In this document: positions 24,915 to 33,769 of the stretch, piece by piece
Position numbering within the stretch: the first letter of the stretch is position 1
Layout: every line of letters starts with the position of its first letter
NCBI RefSeq assembly: GCF_902459525.1
Contig: NZ_LR699166.1
Location: 3,112,501 to 3,176,500, forward strand
Direction of reading: 5' to 3'
DNA: 64,000 nucleotides
From: Sideroxydans sp. CL21
GTDB taxonomy: Bacteria; Pseudomonadota; Gammaproteobacteria; Burkholderiales; Gallionellaceae
Notes under the pieces: model-generated
The model's database searches: none
Told to the model about the DNA's origin: nothing
Seen by the model: only the letters and a program-made list of their open reading frames with translations
Translations under genes and position numbers: made by a program

Positions 24915-26183
24915 CTATTTAATAAGGAAAGGGCCCCAGATCGGCTCACGTATATCACCGCGCTGAGCAACCATCTTTTGCTTCACTCTGCCATCGCTGG
25001 AAACAGTTGACAATATACCACGACCTTGCGACTCGGTTGCGAACAAGACCAGTTTTCCATTGGGAGCAAAACTCGGTTTTTTCTCCCAGCCACCGCCGGT
25101 CAATATCTGCATCTGTTTGGTTTCAAAATCCTGGACCGCAATATAGAACACCCCGTCAACAAAGTGAGAGAAAACGAAACTCTTTCCATCTGGGCTTGAT
25201 CGCGGTGAAAAGTTACTGGTCCCCTCGAAAGTGAGTCGTTCCGCAAAACCGCCATCCAGCGGCACGCGATAAATCTGTGCGCTGCCGCCGCGATCCGAGG
25301 TAAACAACAAAGATTTGCCATCCGGCAAGAAGGCAGGCTCCGTGTCAATGGTTTCGCTAAAGGTGATACGGTGCAATTCTTTTCCATCGTTTCGCACGAT
25401 ATAGATCTGTGAAAAGCCATCTCGCGACAGCACCATTGCGAGTTGCTTGCCGTCAGGTGACCATGCCGGTGCGCTGTTGCTCCCCGAAAAATCCGCCAGA
25501 ACAGTGCGCTGACGTGTCGTCAATGACTGCACGTAGACAGACGCATGGCCGCGTTCAAAACTGACATAGGCAAGCTGGCTTCCGTCCGGTGACCATGCGG
25601 GCGACATGATCGGCTCGTTCAACGCCAGCAAGGTCTGTTCGCCGTAGCCATCGCTATCCGCAACGACCAGACGATAATTCTTTCCTTCCCGATTGACGTA
25701 AGCGATGCGGGTGCTGAACACCCCGGGATTGCCCGTCAATTTTTCGTAGACCAGATCGGCGACGCGATGCCCGATGGCGCGCAATTGATCCGTCTTGGCG
25801 GTCACTGCCATACCGACGAGCTCGGCATGGCGCACCATATCCAGCAGGCGGAACCTGACCTCGACGCGCCCGCCGTCCAAAGTCACTACTTTACCGATTA
25901 GCAACGCATCAACGCCCGGCCACTCGACGTAATTCACTTCGCCCGGTTCGTGCGGCGACTTGCCTGCAGGGTCGATCAACTTGAACAGGCCTGTGCGCAA
26001 AAGATCGTTGGACACCACTGTGCTGATCGACTGTCCGGTCAACTGCTCTTCCCCGGCAAAACGTACCAGCGAGATGGGGATCTGGTGCTCACCGGCCCCC
26101 GTGATCTCGATGGTCAGTTCGGCCCGTGCCGACAGCGATACAAAAAACAAAAAGACAACTCCCAAAAAACGCATTACTTGCAC
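24915..26183 (-). CDS. tolB: Tol-Pal system translocation protein TolB
   Basis: Periplasmic protein linking Pal with TolA, 422 aa. Signal peptide ending ARA; N-terminal alpha/beta domain (~22-160) starting ELTIEITGAG; then a six-bladed propeller (~170-410) with repeated blocks SPAWSPDGSQLAYVS, APAWSPDGKQLAMVL, EPAFLPDGKSLLFTS, SPRSSPDGKSFVFSH. Complete and of normal length. It lies 2 nt after tolA. Confidence 0.97.
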   Translation of the reverse strand: MQVMRFLGVVFLFFVSLSARAELTIEITGAGEHQIPISLVRFAGEEQLTGQSISTVVSNDLLRTGLFKLIDPAGKSPHEPGEVNYVEWPGVDALLIGKVVTLDGGRVEVRFRLLDMVRHAELVGMAVTAKTDQLRAIGHRVADLVYEKLTGNPGVFSTRIAYVNREGKNYRLVVADSDGYGEQTLLALNEPIMSPAWSPDGSQLAYVSFERGHASVYVQSLTTRQRTVLADFSGSNSAPAWSPDGKQLAMVLSRDGFSQIYIVRNDGKELHRITFSETIDTEPAFLPDGKSLLFTSDRGGSAQIYRVPLDGGFAERLTFEGTSNFSPRSSPDGKSFVFSHFVDGVFYIAVQDFETKQMQILTGGGWEKKPSFAPNGKLVLFATESQGRGILSTVSSDGRVKQKMVAQRGDIREPIWGPFLIK

Positions 26184-26185
26184 TC

Positions 26186-26941
26186 CTACGGTTTGATCGA
26201 CAATTTCAATTCACGGAACATCTTCTGCAACGAAACATCTGTCGGTACCGGCAGCGGCTCAGCCGACAGGATGGCGCGCTCCGCAGCGTCATCATAAGTG
26301 GGGAAGCCGCTGCTCTTCACCAGGACAGGGTCGCCCATCAGCATGCCGTCCGGCAACAAAGTTACTTTAAAAATCGCTTCCGCACTTTCCGGCACATCCG
26401 ACACCGTTCTCATTTTGCGTCTTATCTTGTTGCGTATCATGTCCTGATAGCGATCGATCTGCGTCTGCGTCGCCGCATTCACTTCAGCGCGAACCTGGGC
26501 CTGTACGGCCTGTCTTCTCTGTTCCGAATTCGCTTCATACGCTGCCAGTTCACGCTGCTCGGCTTCCTGCCTGGCCTTGGCTGCCGCTTTCTCTTTTTTC
26601 TCGTCTGTTTTGGCTGGTGACGGCTTCACTTCGGTTTTCTTGGCTTTTTTGTCGCGAATCTCGATCTCGGCCTTCACCGGCGGCAACACTGGCACTGCGA
26701 CCTGGGCAGGCGGGATCGGTTCCATCCTGACAGGCGGAGGCGGCGCCGGGGCAGGTTCTTGTTTGGGTACGACCTCGGTAGTCGGCAGGCTATCCCACAT
26801 TTCCACCGTGTATCTCTCTGACGGATGGGATTGCCAACGGACGCCAAAATACAGCACGGCGAAAAAAGCCAAATGCACCGCCAGCGCCAGTACCCCGGCC
26901 GAGAGACGATAGGGTTCTTGATGTGCCAATGCAGAACTCAT
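26186..26941 (-). CDS. tolA: TolA envelope-spanning protein
   Basis: Inner-membrane protein connecting TolQR to TolB/Pal, 251 aa. One membrane segment (~18-36, LALAVHLAFFAVLYFG), a Pro-rich stretch with acidic neighbours, a Lys/Ala/Glu-rich helix (~95-150), and a C-terminal TolA/TonB-type domain (~155-251). The helix is much shorter than in E. coli TolA (421 aa), as often in betaproteobacteria. It overlaps the tolR stop by 4 nt. Confidence 0.9.
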   Translation of the reverse strand: MSSALAHQEPYRLSAGVLALAVHLAFFAVLYFGVRWQSHPSERYTVEMWDSLPTTEVVPKQEPAPAPPPPVRMEPIPPAQVAVPVLPPVKAEIEIRDKKAKKTEVKPSPAKTDEKKEKAAAKARQEAEQRELAAYEANSEQRRQAVQAQVRAEVNAATQTQIDRYQDMIRNKIRRKMRTVSDVPESAEAIFKVTLLPDGMLMGDPVLVKSSGFPTYDDAAERAILSAEPLPVPTDVSLQKMFRELKLSIKP

Positions 26942-27357
26942 CGGGTTTTGGTGAGCAGACCGATCTTCTTGATATGCTGCTGTTGCAGCATGTCCATGAC
27001 GTTGATCACTTCCTCATAGCGCACATTCTTGTCGGCAGAGATCACCACCGGCTGGTTGGGATTCTTCGTCACAATTTGCTGCAAACGAGAGCCAAGCTCA
27101 TCATGCGATACCGGAAATTCCACTCCTCCCTTGGCATGGTCACGCAAGAGCAGCGTAGTGTCTCTTTTGATCACGACTTCCAGCGGAGCCACTGGCGGTG
27201 CCAGCGATTTTCCGACGCTGGGCAAATCAATCTGCCCAGGATTCATCAGCGGTGCCGTGATCATGAATATCACCAGCAACACCAGCATCACGTCGATGTA
27301 AGGCACAACGTTGATCTGACTCATCGGGGGATGAGCTGAACGTCGGCTATAGTTCAT
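26938..27357 (-). CDS. tolR: TolR proton-channel subunit (ExbD/TolR family)
   Basis: Inner-membrane motor subunit, 139 aa. One membrane segment (~17-37) with the essential Asp in NVVPYIDVMLVLLVIFM, then a periplasmic domain. ATG 27357 is preceded by GGAGGTG at a good distance. This ribosome-binding site belongs to the repeat-rich insertion separating it from tolQ, so its translation signal seems to come from the inserted DNA. Related motif copies occur inside the insertion. Confidence 0.95.
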   Translation of the reverse strand: MNYSRRSAHPPMSQINVVPYIDVMLVLLVIFMITAPLMNPGQIDLPSVGKSLAPPVAPLEVVIKRDTTLLLRDHAKGGVEFPVSHDELGSRLQQIVTKNPNQPVVISADKNVRYEEVINVMDMLQQQHIKKIGLLTKTR

Positions 27358-27722
27358 GGCTGCACCTCCGACACGTTACTGGCGTAGCCAGCCGTTTGCG
27401 GGAGGAGGTGCAATGCGGCCACTCCCGCACCGGAGGGCTCCGCCCCACCGTGTCGTGGTTGCACCTCCGACAGAGCGAATGGGTCGCTGCACAGCGGCGG
27501 GGTACCCATCGGCCTACCCCTTGCGGGTACGTTACTGGCGTAGCCAGCCGTTTGCGGGATAACCAGCGACTTGGCTGCAGCTTTTTGCAGCCTAGTCGAA
27601 TGGCTAGTTGTTTTACCCAGGAGGTGCAAGGCAGCCATTCCCGCACTCATCGCTATCGCGCACCGCACCAAAGGCAGGCAATCTGCTACTTCGCTTCGCT
27701 CGTGCAGAATTGACACCGTCAT
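27355..27722 (-). repeat. Repeat-rich insertion between tolQ and tolR
   Basis: tolQ and tolR are normally adjacent; here ~365 bp separate them. Both borders carry GCAGCCATGA: at the tolQ end it supplies the TGA stop, at the tolR end the ATG start, as if a target had been duplicated. Inside are direct repeats: CGTTACTGGCGTAGCCAGCC at 27374 and 27530, GCACCTCCGACA at 27362 and 27460, and GGAGGTGCAA-GC-GCCA-TCCCGCAC at 27404 and 27620. The small palindrome CTGGCGTAGCCAG occurs in each long copy. An ORF of 122 codons (27354-27722) runs through it, overlapping the tolQ stop and tolR start by 4 nt each. Its peptide repeats PQTAGYASNV and SEVQP and resembles no protein I know. No transposase is present. 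Confidence 0.8.
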
Positions 27723-28396
27723 GGCTGCCTCTGCAACACATTTGAGAACTCTTCTATAAAACTTTCGAAACGCGACGCCAAACGCGTCACGTCATGGGCA
27801 TAACGGTTGTACGCCACCACCGCCGGAATCGCCGCGAACAACCCCATCGCCGTTGCCACCAGTGCCTCGGCGATACCCGGCGCGACCTGCGCCAGCGTGG
27901 CCTGTCCAACGTTGGATAGGCCACGGAACGCGTTCATGATGCCCCACACCGTACCAAGCAGGCCAACATACGGGCTGACCGAACCGACCGTGGCCAAAAA
28001 GGACAAATGCGATTCCAGATGATCCATCTCGCGCTGATAACGGGCGCGCATCGCGCGGCGTGTTCCATCCATCACCGCCGCGCTATCCACGCCGTGCGTT
28101 TTTTTGAGTTTCACGAACTCGGCGAAACCTGCCGCAAAGATACGCTCCAATGCGCCCACATCGTTCCGAGACTGGCTATTTGCCTGCTGGTAGAGCGCAT
28201 TCAGATTCGAATTCCCCCAGAAAGCATCCTCGAATTCACTCGCCTGTTTCACAGCAGCGCGCACAGCAAACAGCTTGAGGAAGATGTACCACCACGACAT
28301 CAGCGACACCGATAGCAACAAACCCATTACCAACTGCACCAGCAAGCTGGCGTTGGTGACCAGATGAACGAACGACAAATCCTGAATCAGTTCCAT
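27719..28396 (-). CDS. tolQ: TolQ proton-channel subunit (ExbB/TolQ family)
   Basis: Inner-membrane channel subunit, 225 aa, three membrane segments (~15-38, ~135-160, ~168-190). Conserved stretch VSPYVGLLGTVWGIMNAF marks the family, followed by VAPGIAEALVATAMGLFAAIPAV. The gene ends NVLQRQP with a TGA overlapping the ORF of the following insertion. It lies 4 nt after ybgC. Confidence 0.96.
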   Translation of the reverse strand: MELIQDLSFVHLVTNASLLVQLVMGLLLSVSLMSWWYIFLKLFAVRAAVKQASEFEDAFWGNSNLNALYQQANSQSRNDVGALERIFAAGFAEFVKLKKTHGVDSAAVMDGTRRAMRARYQREMDHLESHLSFLATVGSVSPYVGLLGTVWGIMNAFRGLSNVGQATLAQVAPGIAEALVATAMGLFAAIPAVVAYNRYAHDVTRLASRFESFIEEFSNVLQRQP

Positions 28397-28400
28397 TTAC

Positions 28401-28805
28401 TCAATCCCAATGTTTACGCAACACTTCCGGCACACTCACCGGCTTGAAAGTTTTCATATCGACACACACGAGATGCACTTCGCCCTCGATCAATACATCT
28501 TCTCCGCGCAGTACCGTCTGAAGTATGCTCACACGACTGCGCCCGATTTCCTTGATCTGTGCGGTTACCGTCACCAGATCATCCAGCAAAGCGGGTTTCA
28601 GATAATCCAGCTTGAGCGAACGCACCACAAACACCATGCCCAATTCTCTCATCAACCCCGCATTAGAATAACCAAATGTGCGCAACCACTCAGTACGCGA
28701 ACGCTCCATAAAGTTCACATAGCTGGCGTGATAAACGACACCACCTGCGTCGGTATCTTGAAAATACACCCGAACCGGCCAGGAAAAGACCTTGTGTTTA
28801 CTCAT
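28401..28805 (-). CDS. ybgC: Acyl-CoA thioesterase YbgC
   Basis: Hot-dog-fold thioesterase of 134 aa, always near tolQ in proteobacteria. The signature YFQDTDAGGVVYHASYVNF includes the active-site Asp. It hydrolyses acyl-CoA or acyl-ACP and is linked to phospholipid metabolism at the envelope. It starts the tol gene set; the upstream 80 bp to the small ORF hold no clear terminator. Confidence 0.95.
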   Translation of the reverse strand: MSKHKVFSWPVRVYFQDTDAGGVVYHASYVNFMERSRTEWLRTFGYSNAGLMRELGMVFVVRSLKLDYLKPALLDDLVTVTAQIKEIGRSRVSILQTVLRGEDVLIEGEVHLVCVDMKTFKPVSVPEVLRKHWD

Positions 28806-28885
28806 GCTTAATCACCATTTTCGCACTCAGCTTTCTAGCTTCAAGATAATAACCATTCCAGCACTGGCATGATTAATAAGGATTT

Positions 28886-29047
28886 TTACTCATTCCAAAA
28901 TTTATTGTCCAGCGCATTAGATAATAAACTCGACTGCTCTGGTGGCCGCGCAGGCTTGGTGTAAGTCGCGTTACGTTTAACCCTGCTAGGTAACTGTTCC
29001 GGCAAGCCCTGCTCCACTTTAAGTTTTGCGAGCAGTCCTTCACTCAT
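28886..29047 (-). CDS. Small hypothetical protein overlapping the ruvB end
   Basis: ORF of 53 codons beginning [20 protein letters not shown]. Its ATG (29045-29047) overlaps the ruvB stop in the string ATGAGTGA, typical of translational coupling. The product is hydrophilic and basic with a Pro/Ser-rich centre ([10 protein letters not shown]) and no membrane segment or known motif. It could be a real short gene of the ruv transcript or a chance ORF. I recognise no family. Confidence 0.45.
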   Translation of the reverse strand: MSEGLLAKLKVEQGLPEQLPSRVKRNATYTKPARPPEQSSLLSNALDNKFWNE

Positions 29048-30095
29048 CCCACAATTCCTTGTTATTCCCGTTACGCGGCTGCACGAGGCCGAAATGCAGG
29101 TAAGCATTTGCCGTGGCCATGCGCCCTCGCGGTGTGCGTTGCAGGTAGCCCTGCTGGATGAGGTACGGCTCGATCACATCCTCAATGGTGTCGCGCTCTT
29201 CGCCGATAGCGGCAGCCAAGTTGTCCACACCGACCGGCCCGCCCAGGAATTTCTCGATCACAGTCTGCAACAGCCGCCTGTCCATCACGTCCAGACCGCG
29301 CGAGTCCACATCCAGCATGATCAAGGCGGCATCCGCCACTTCGCGCGTGGCATGACCATCGGCACGCACATCGGCGTAATCGCGCACTCGGCGCAACAGG
29401 CGATTGGCGATACGCGGTGTGCCGCGCGATCGTTTGGCGATCTCCAGCGCACCGTCGGGCGAAATCGGCAGCTCCAGCAAACCGGACGAGCGCGTGACGA
29501 TGCGCTGCAATTCTTCCGGCGTATAAAATTCCAGACGCGCCACGATGCCGAAGCGGTCGCGTAGCGGGTTGGTCAGCATGCCGGCGCGCGTGGTCGCGCC
29601 GACCAGCGTGAATGGCGGCAGATCGATCTTTACCGAGCGTGCGCCCGGCCCCTCGCCGATCATGATGTCGATCTGGTAATCCTCCAGCGCGGGATAGAGT
29701 ATCTCTTCCACCACCGGCGACAGACGATGGATCTCGTCGATGAACAGCACATCGTTCGGTTCGAGATTGGTGAGCAGCGCTGCAAGATCGCCCGCCCGTT
29801 CCAGCACCGGGCCGGAAGTGTGACGGATATTGACACCCATTTCGCGCGCGATGATCTGAGCCAGGGTCGTCTTGCCCAGGCCGGGTGGTCCGAACAGCAG
29901 CACGTGATCGAGCGGCTCTTTGCGCTTTCGTGCGGCCTGTATGAATATCTCCAGCTGCCCGCGTATCTTCTCCTGTCCGACATATTCGTCGAGCTGCTTG
30001 GGACGCAGCGCGCGCTCCAGCGCTTCCTCCTGCGGGGAAGCGGGCGCGGCAGAGATGATGCGCGGTGCGGCGGAAAGGTCGTCGTTGTGGATCAT
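29040..30095 (-). CDS. ruvB: Holliday junction branch-migration ATPase RuvB
   Basis: AAA+ helicase motor that drives branch migration with RuvA, 351 aa. Walker [11 protein letters not shown], Walker B FIDEIHRL, sensor motif GATTRAGML, arginine-finger region LRDRFG, and the C-terminal winged helix ([12 protein letters not shown]). It overlaps ruvA by 4 nt. Complete, normal length. Confidence 0.98.
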   Translation of the reverse strand: MIHNDDLSAAPRIISAAPASPQEEALERALRPKQLDEYVGQEKIRGQLEIFIQAARKRKEPLDHVLLFGPPGLGKTTLAQIIAREMGVNIRHTSGPVLERAGDLAALLTNLEPNDVLFIDEIHRLSPVVEEILYPALEDYQIDIMIGEGPGARSVKIDLPPFTLVGATTRAGMLTNPLRDRFGIVARLEFYTPEELQRIVTRSSGLLELPISPDGALEIAKRSRGTPRIANRLLRRVRDYADVRADGHATREVADAALIMLDVDSRGLDVMDRRLLQTVIEKFLGGPVGVDNLAAAIGEERDTIEDVIEPYLIQQGYLQRTPRGRMATANAYLHFGLVQPRNGNNKELWDE

Positions 30096-30673
30096 GCTTT
30101 GGATAATAACTTAAGCGCCTGGCGGATACCGTCAGAGACATTGGCCTCCTTGGGCAGTTGCCTAGCCGCCCAGTCGGCTTCCTTGTCGTTGTAACCCAGC
30201 GCCTGCAATGCATTTACGATATCGCTGGCGGAAGATGCGGCAGGTGTGACTGATGAAGTTCCTGCACCTGTCGCGGTGAACTTGCCTTGCAGTTCCAGCA
30301 ACAGACGCTCGGCGGTCTTCTTGCCCACACCGGGTATCTTGGTGAGCCGACCCGCATCCTTGTTCGCGACCGCCAGCGACAGATCGCCGAGACTCAGGCC
30401 GGACAACACCGACAGCGCCAGCTTGGGGCCGACGCCGCTGATCTTGAGCAACTGGCGGAAAGCGATGCGCTCCTCGCCGGTGGCGAAACCATAGAGGAGT
30501 TGCGCATCCTCACGCACCACGAAATGCGTATGCAGCACGACTTTCTCATGCAACGCGGGCAGGTTGTAGAACGTGCTCATCGGCACATCCAGTTCGTAGC
30601 CCACGCCTTGCACATCCAGCAAAATCTGCGGTGGATTCTTTTCCAGCAGGATGCCGCTCAATCTTCCGATCAT
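30092..30673 (-). CDS. ruvA: Holliday junction DNA-binding subunit RuvA
   Basis: Binds four-way junctions as a tetramer and loads RuvB, 193 aa. N-terminal OB fold ([16 protein letters not shown]), two helix-hairpin-helix motifs ([28 protein letters not shown]), and C-terminal RuvB-binding domain ([16 protein letters not shown]). ATG 30673 is the natural start; the longer reading adds 42 residues unlike the family. It overlaps both neighbours by 4 nt. Confidence 0.97.
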   Translation of the reverse strand: MIGRLSGILLEKNPPQILLDVQGVGYELDVPMSTFYNLPALHEKVVLHTHFVVREDAQLLYGFATGEERIAFRQLLKISGVGPKLALSVLSGLSLGDLSLAVANKDAGRLTKIPGVGKKTAERLLLELQGKFTATGAGTSSVTPAASSASDIVNALQALGYNDKEADWAARQLPKEANVSDGIRQALKLLSKA

Positions 30674-31620
30674 GTATTTCCCTTGCTTAAAATCAGCGCC
30701 AGCGACAGCAGTGTTCCGTGCGTCATCATCGCGCCGATAGTCAATTTGATCGCATCGCCCAACTGCTGCGGTTGGGCGGCATGGCGAAACAACAGGCATG
30801 CTGCCTTCACACTAAATGGCAGCGCCAGCAATACCAGCAGCGCCAGCGACGGCAACCAGCCCAGCAGCACGCTCAACAGTAACCACGCATAAGCCAACAC
30901 CACGATCAACGCATAACCCCAGCGTGCATGTTGCACTTCAAGGCGCGCCACCCAATGCAATTTGCCTGCCGCAGTGTCGGCCATACGGTCTGGAAACTGG
31001 TTGATATAGAGCAGATTGGTCACCAGCAGTGCATAAGACAAGCCCGCAATGAACGGCGCGGCGGCAAATTCTTTGCGCTGCACGAAATCCGTGCCGACAG
31101 TGATCGCTAGGAATCCCGCCGCTACACATAACTCGCCCAGGCCGCGACTGTTCAAGCGGAACGGCGGTGCGGAATATGCCCAGCCGACAAACAGGCCAGC
31201 GAGGCCGACGTACATCAAATGCGGAGCCGAACGCGCCATCAACCATAGCCCGGCTGCAGCCACGCAGGCCATCAGCGCAAAGCCAAAGTTCCGGGTCTGC
31301 GCCAGCGTCAGCACCCCGTTCTGGATAAAGCGACTGCCGCCGGTAAACGGAAAAATACGTTCAGTATTCTGCGCATCGGTGCCGTTCAGTGCGTCGTAGT
31401 AATCGTTGAGCACGTTCACACCCGCATGCGCCAGCAAACCGAACAGCAAGGTAGCCAGCGCGAGCGGAATATCGAACTCGAGGCTGCCATGCCAGGCGGT
31501 TGCCAGTCCGAGCAGACAGGCCATCAAACTCGCCGTGAGGAAAGCAGGACGAGTCGCCGCAAAATAGCGCGCAAACGGATTCTGAAATGTTGCGAGCGTC
31601 GGTTCCATCGGTTGCGTCAT
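30670..31620 (-). CDS. UbiA-family prenyltransferase (MenA-like) inside the ruv operon
   Basis: Integral membrane prenyltransferase, 316 aa from ATG 31620, with about eight to nine hydrophobic segments. The first Asp-rich motif is [14 protein letters not shown] and the second [14 protein letters not shown], the pattern of the UbiA superfamily. The length and the early NDYYD motif resemble MenA more than UbiA, so the acceptor may be dihydroxynaphthoate or another aromatic ring, but no other menaquinone genes are here. It overlaps ruvC upstream and ruvA downstream by 4 nt (ATGA), so it is fully embedded between recombination genes. Confidence 0.85.
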   Translation of the reverse strand: MTQPMEPTLATFQNPFARYFAATRPAFLTASLMACLLGLATAWHGSLEFDIPLALATLLFGLLAHAGVNVLNDYYDALNGTDAQNTERIFPFTGGSRFIQNGVLTLAQTRNFGFALMACVAAAGLWLMARSAPHLMYVGLAGLFVGWAYSAPPFRLNSRGLGELCVAAGFLAITVGTDFVQRKEFAAAPFIAGLSYALLVTNLLYINQFPDRMADTAAGKLHWVARLEVQHARWGYALIVVLAYAWLLLSVLLGWLPSLALLVLLALPFSVKAACLLFRHAAQPQQLGDAIKLTIGAMMTHGTLLSLALILSKGNT

Positions 31621-32174
31621 ACCAGCCTTCCTCCTCGGACTCGAAAACCTTTGGTCGCCAAAGCGCCCAGACCCATGCCGCCGTGTGCGTGGCAGATCGC
31701 ACAAGCCAGCGCGTCCGCTGCATCCGGGCTGGGTGTGCCGGACAGTTTCAACAAGCGCTGCACCATTGCCTGCACTTGCTCCTTGCCGGCATGGCCGTTG
31801 CCGACGACCGCCTGCTTCACTTGCAGCGCGGTATATTCGGCCACCGAAAGTCCCGCCAGTACCGCCGCACAGATGGCCGCGCCGCGCGCCTGCCCCAACA
31901 ATAAAGTCGACTGCGGATTCACGTTAACGAACACTTTTTCCACCGCCACTTGTTCTGGCTTATGCAATGCAATGACTTCGCCCAACCCGCTCAAGATGGC
32001 TTTCAATCGCTCAGGCAGTTCGCCGTCAGGCGTCTTGATGCAACCGCTGGCAACATAGTGCAACTGTTGGCCTTCTTTATCCAACACACCAAATCCCGTA
32101 ATGCGCAAGCCGGGGTCGATGCCTAAAATCCTTATACGAGAAGGGGGAAGAGGGAAGGGGGAAGGGTGGCTCAT
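31617..32174 (-). CDS. ruvC: Holliday junction resolvase RuvC
   Basis: Endonuclease that cuts Holliday junctions, 185 aa. Catalytic acidic residues: Asp in ILGIDPGLR, Glu in VAVEKVFV, and the Asp cluster in [14 protein letters not shown]. The protein starts with an extra [12 protein letters not shown] before the usual IRILGIDPG; this is encoded by a pyrimidine tract. Its ATG and GGAG lie in the loop of a purine/pyrimidine hairpin (32138-32221). Members usually start right at the ILGIDPG strand, so the extension is odd. Confidence 0.96.
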   Translation of the reverse strand: MSHPSPFPLPPSRIRILGIDPGLRITGFGVLDKEGQQLHYVASGCIKTPDGELPERLKAILSGLGEVIALHKPEQVAVEKVFVNVNPQSTLLLGQARGAAICAAVLAGLSVAEYTALQVKQAVVGNGHAGKEQVQAMVQRLLKLSGTPSPDAADALACAICHAHGGMGLGALATKGFRVRGGRLV

Positions 32175-32221
32175 CGGCGCTCCAAGGTTTTACCCTTCTC
32201 CCTTCTCCCTTTACCCTTCTC
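32138..32221 (-). promoter_or_regulatory. Purine/pyrimidine hairpin enclosing the ruvC start
   Basis: On the minus strand a purine-rich arm (32221 down to 32188, GGGAGAAGGG-type repeats) faces a pyrimidine-rich arm (32169 down to 32138, CCCTTCCCCCTTCCCTC-type). The outer 8 bp are perfect and the rest pairs well with small bulges. The 18-nt loop is CCTTGGAGCGCCGATGAG, which contains the Shine-Dalgarno GGAG and the ruvC ATG. Such a structure could limit or set ruvC translation. It may also simply be a dispersed low-complexity repeat. Confidence 0.55.
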
Positions 32222-32226
32222 TTGTT

Positions 32227-32952
32227 TCACTCTTCAATCACCGCCGTTGAATAGACCTCTTGCACGTCGTCGAGGTCTTCCAGCGCATCCAGCAACTTGC
32301 GCATCTTCACCGCATCCTCACCCGTGAACGTCACTTCGCTCTCCGGCTTCATGGTGACTTCGCCCATCTCGGGCTTGAAGCCTGCCGCTTCCAGACGCTG
32401 CTTCACCGCCATGAAATCATGCGGCGAGGTGATGACTTCGATGCTGCCGTCGTCGTTATTGACGATGTCTTCCGCACCGGCATCCAGTGCCACTTCCATC
32501 AATGCGTTCTCATCGGTGCCGGGAGCAAAGATCATGTGCCCGCAATGCTTGAACAGGAACGACACCGAACCGTCGGTGCCGAGATTGCCACCGTTTTTGG
32601 CGAAGGCGTGGCGCACGTCGGCCACCGTGCGTGTCTTGTTGTCGGTGAGGCAATCCACCATCACCGCCGCGCCATTGATTCCATAGCCTTCATAGCGCAG
32701 TTCCATGTAATCGACGCCTTCCAGTTCGCCCGCCCCGCGCTTGATTGCGCGTTCGACGTTGTCCTTGGGCATGTTCTGGTCATAGGCCTTTTCCATTGCC
32801 AGACGCAGACGCGGATTGATGTCCGGATCGCTGCCCCCCAGCTTGGATGCGACGGTGATCTCCTTGATTAGCCGGGTGAATATCTGGCCGCGTTTGGCAT
32901 CCTGACGGCCTTTGCGATGCTGGATGTTCGCCCATTTACTGTGACCTGCCAT
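32227..32952 (-). CDS. yebC: YebC/PmpR-family protein
   Basis: Cytoplasmic protein of 241 aa. Members are described as transcriptional regulators and, more recently, as ribosome-associated factors aiding translation of difficult stretches. Starts [20 protein letters not shown], the family signature, and contains RAIKRGAGE. It is placed before ruvC, a very common gene order. 52 nt separate it from ruvC. Confidence 0.97.
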   Translation of the reverse strand: MAGHSKWANIQHRKGRQDAKRGQIFTRLIKEITVASKLGGSDPDINPRLRLAMEKAYDQNMPKDNVERAIKRGAGELEGVDYMELRYEGYGINGAAVMVDCLTDNKTRTVADVRHAFAKNGGNLGTDGSVSFLFKHCGHMIFAPGTDENALMEVALDAGAEDIVNNDDGSIEVITSPHDFMAVKQRLEAAGFKPEMGEVTMKPESEVTFTGEDAVKMRKLLDALEDLDDVQEVYSTAVIEE

Positions 32953-33075
32953 GATTCTTCCTTGCGATGCAAAATAAGCCGGATGGTAACATTTCGCGCC
33001 ACATAGGCCAAAACGCCCTGTCGGCGCAGAGAATCGCCTGCATTATCCCCGCCAGGCAAACCTGCCCTCCATAAC

Positions 33076-33104
33076 AAACAGGCCGGCTTCAAGCCGGCCT
33101 GTTT
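33076..33104. terminator. Perfect 14-bp hairpin downstream of the EF-hand gene
   Basis: AAACAGGCCGGCTT, one base, AAGCCGGCCTGTTT: a perfect inverted repeat 20 nt beyond the stop of the minus-strand EF-hand gene. Only a short T stretch follows on that strand, so termination is probable but not certain. Confidence 0.65.
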
Positions 33105-33124
33105 CATTCAAAAATGCCTCAGGC

Positions 33125-33637
33125 TTACTTCTGGTCGGATTTTTTCATGTCTTCGTCGTACTGTTCGTGCATCTTTTCATGCATTTTTTTCATGCCGGCG
33201 GCCACTTCTTCTTTGGTGATCTTGCCGTCATGGTTCGCATCGATCTCGTCGAAATGTGCGAACAGCATCGGCATCCCGATCTCCGCCTCGTCCTTGCTCA
33301 ACGCACCGTCATGGTTGATATCGGACTCGTCGAAGCGTTCATCGAAGGTCTCTTCGTGCCCGCCGGGACCCGTTTCGCATTTTCCGGCCATTTTTTCGTG
33401 CACGGAATCCATTTCTTCCTGCGTGATCTTGCCGTCATGGTTCAGGTCGAATTTCTTGAATTGCGCGTTATGGAATGCATCAAACTCCTTCTTGCTGATC
33501 GCGCCATCGCCGTTCTTGTCCATTTCCTTGAATATATAGTCGCCATATTCGCCGTGATGGCCGACATCGCAAGCGTGAACCAGCGGCGCGGCGCACAATA
33601 GACTGCCCATCATGATCAATCGGGGAAAAGCTTTCAT
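33125..33637 (-). CDS. Exported calcium-binding EF-hand protein
   Basis: Periplasmic or secreted protein of 170 aa. Signal peptide ending VHA, then four EF-hand loops: DKNGDGAISKKE, DLNHDGKITQEE, DINHDGALSKDE and DANHDGKITKEE. All have the D-x-N/D-x-D-G-x-I/L-x-x-x-E ligand pattern, so four Ca2+ ions could bind. The protein is rich in His, Met and Glu at the end. It stands alone between yebC and the divergent RNB gene. Its partner is unknown. Confidence 0.92.
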   Translation of the reverse strand: MKAFPRLIMMGSLLCAAPLVHACDVGHHGEYGDYIFKEMDKNGDGAISKKEFDAFHNAQFKKFDLNHDGKITQEEMDSVHEKMAGKCETGPGGHEETFDERFDESDINHDGALSKDEAEIGMPMLFAHFDEIDANHDGKITKEEVAAGMKKMHEKMHEQYDEDMKKSDQK

Positions 33638-33769
33638 GGTTACTCTCCTGTCTGGTTAATCGGCCCGCACGTCTCGCGCGGCGGCGTCATTGCAGACAGA
33701 TTAACATGAAGGAAGTTCAGCGGAGGGTCGGCAGGTTATAATCCGCCGGAATTTTTTCAGCACCTCCCA

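Noticed and set aside
27355-27722. Insertion sequence between tolQ and tolR
   Set aside because: Too short, no transposase and no clear terminal inverted repeats; I call it a repeat insertion only.
29182-30213. Long minus-strand ORF overlapping ruvB in another frame
   Set aside because: Arg/Ala-rich shadow of ruvB codons; RuvB itself is unambiguous.
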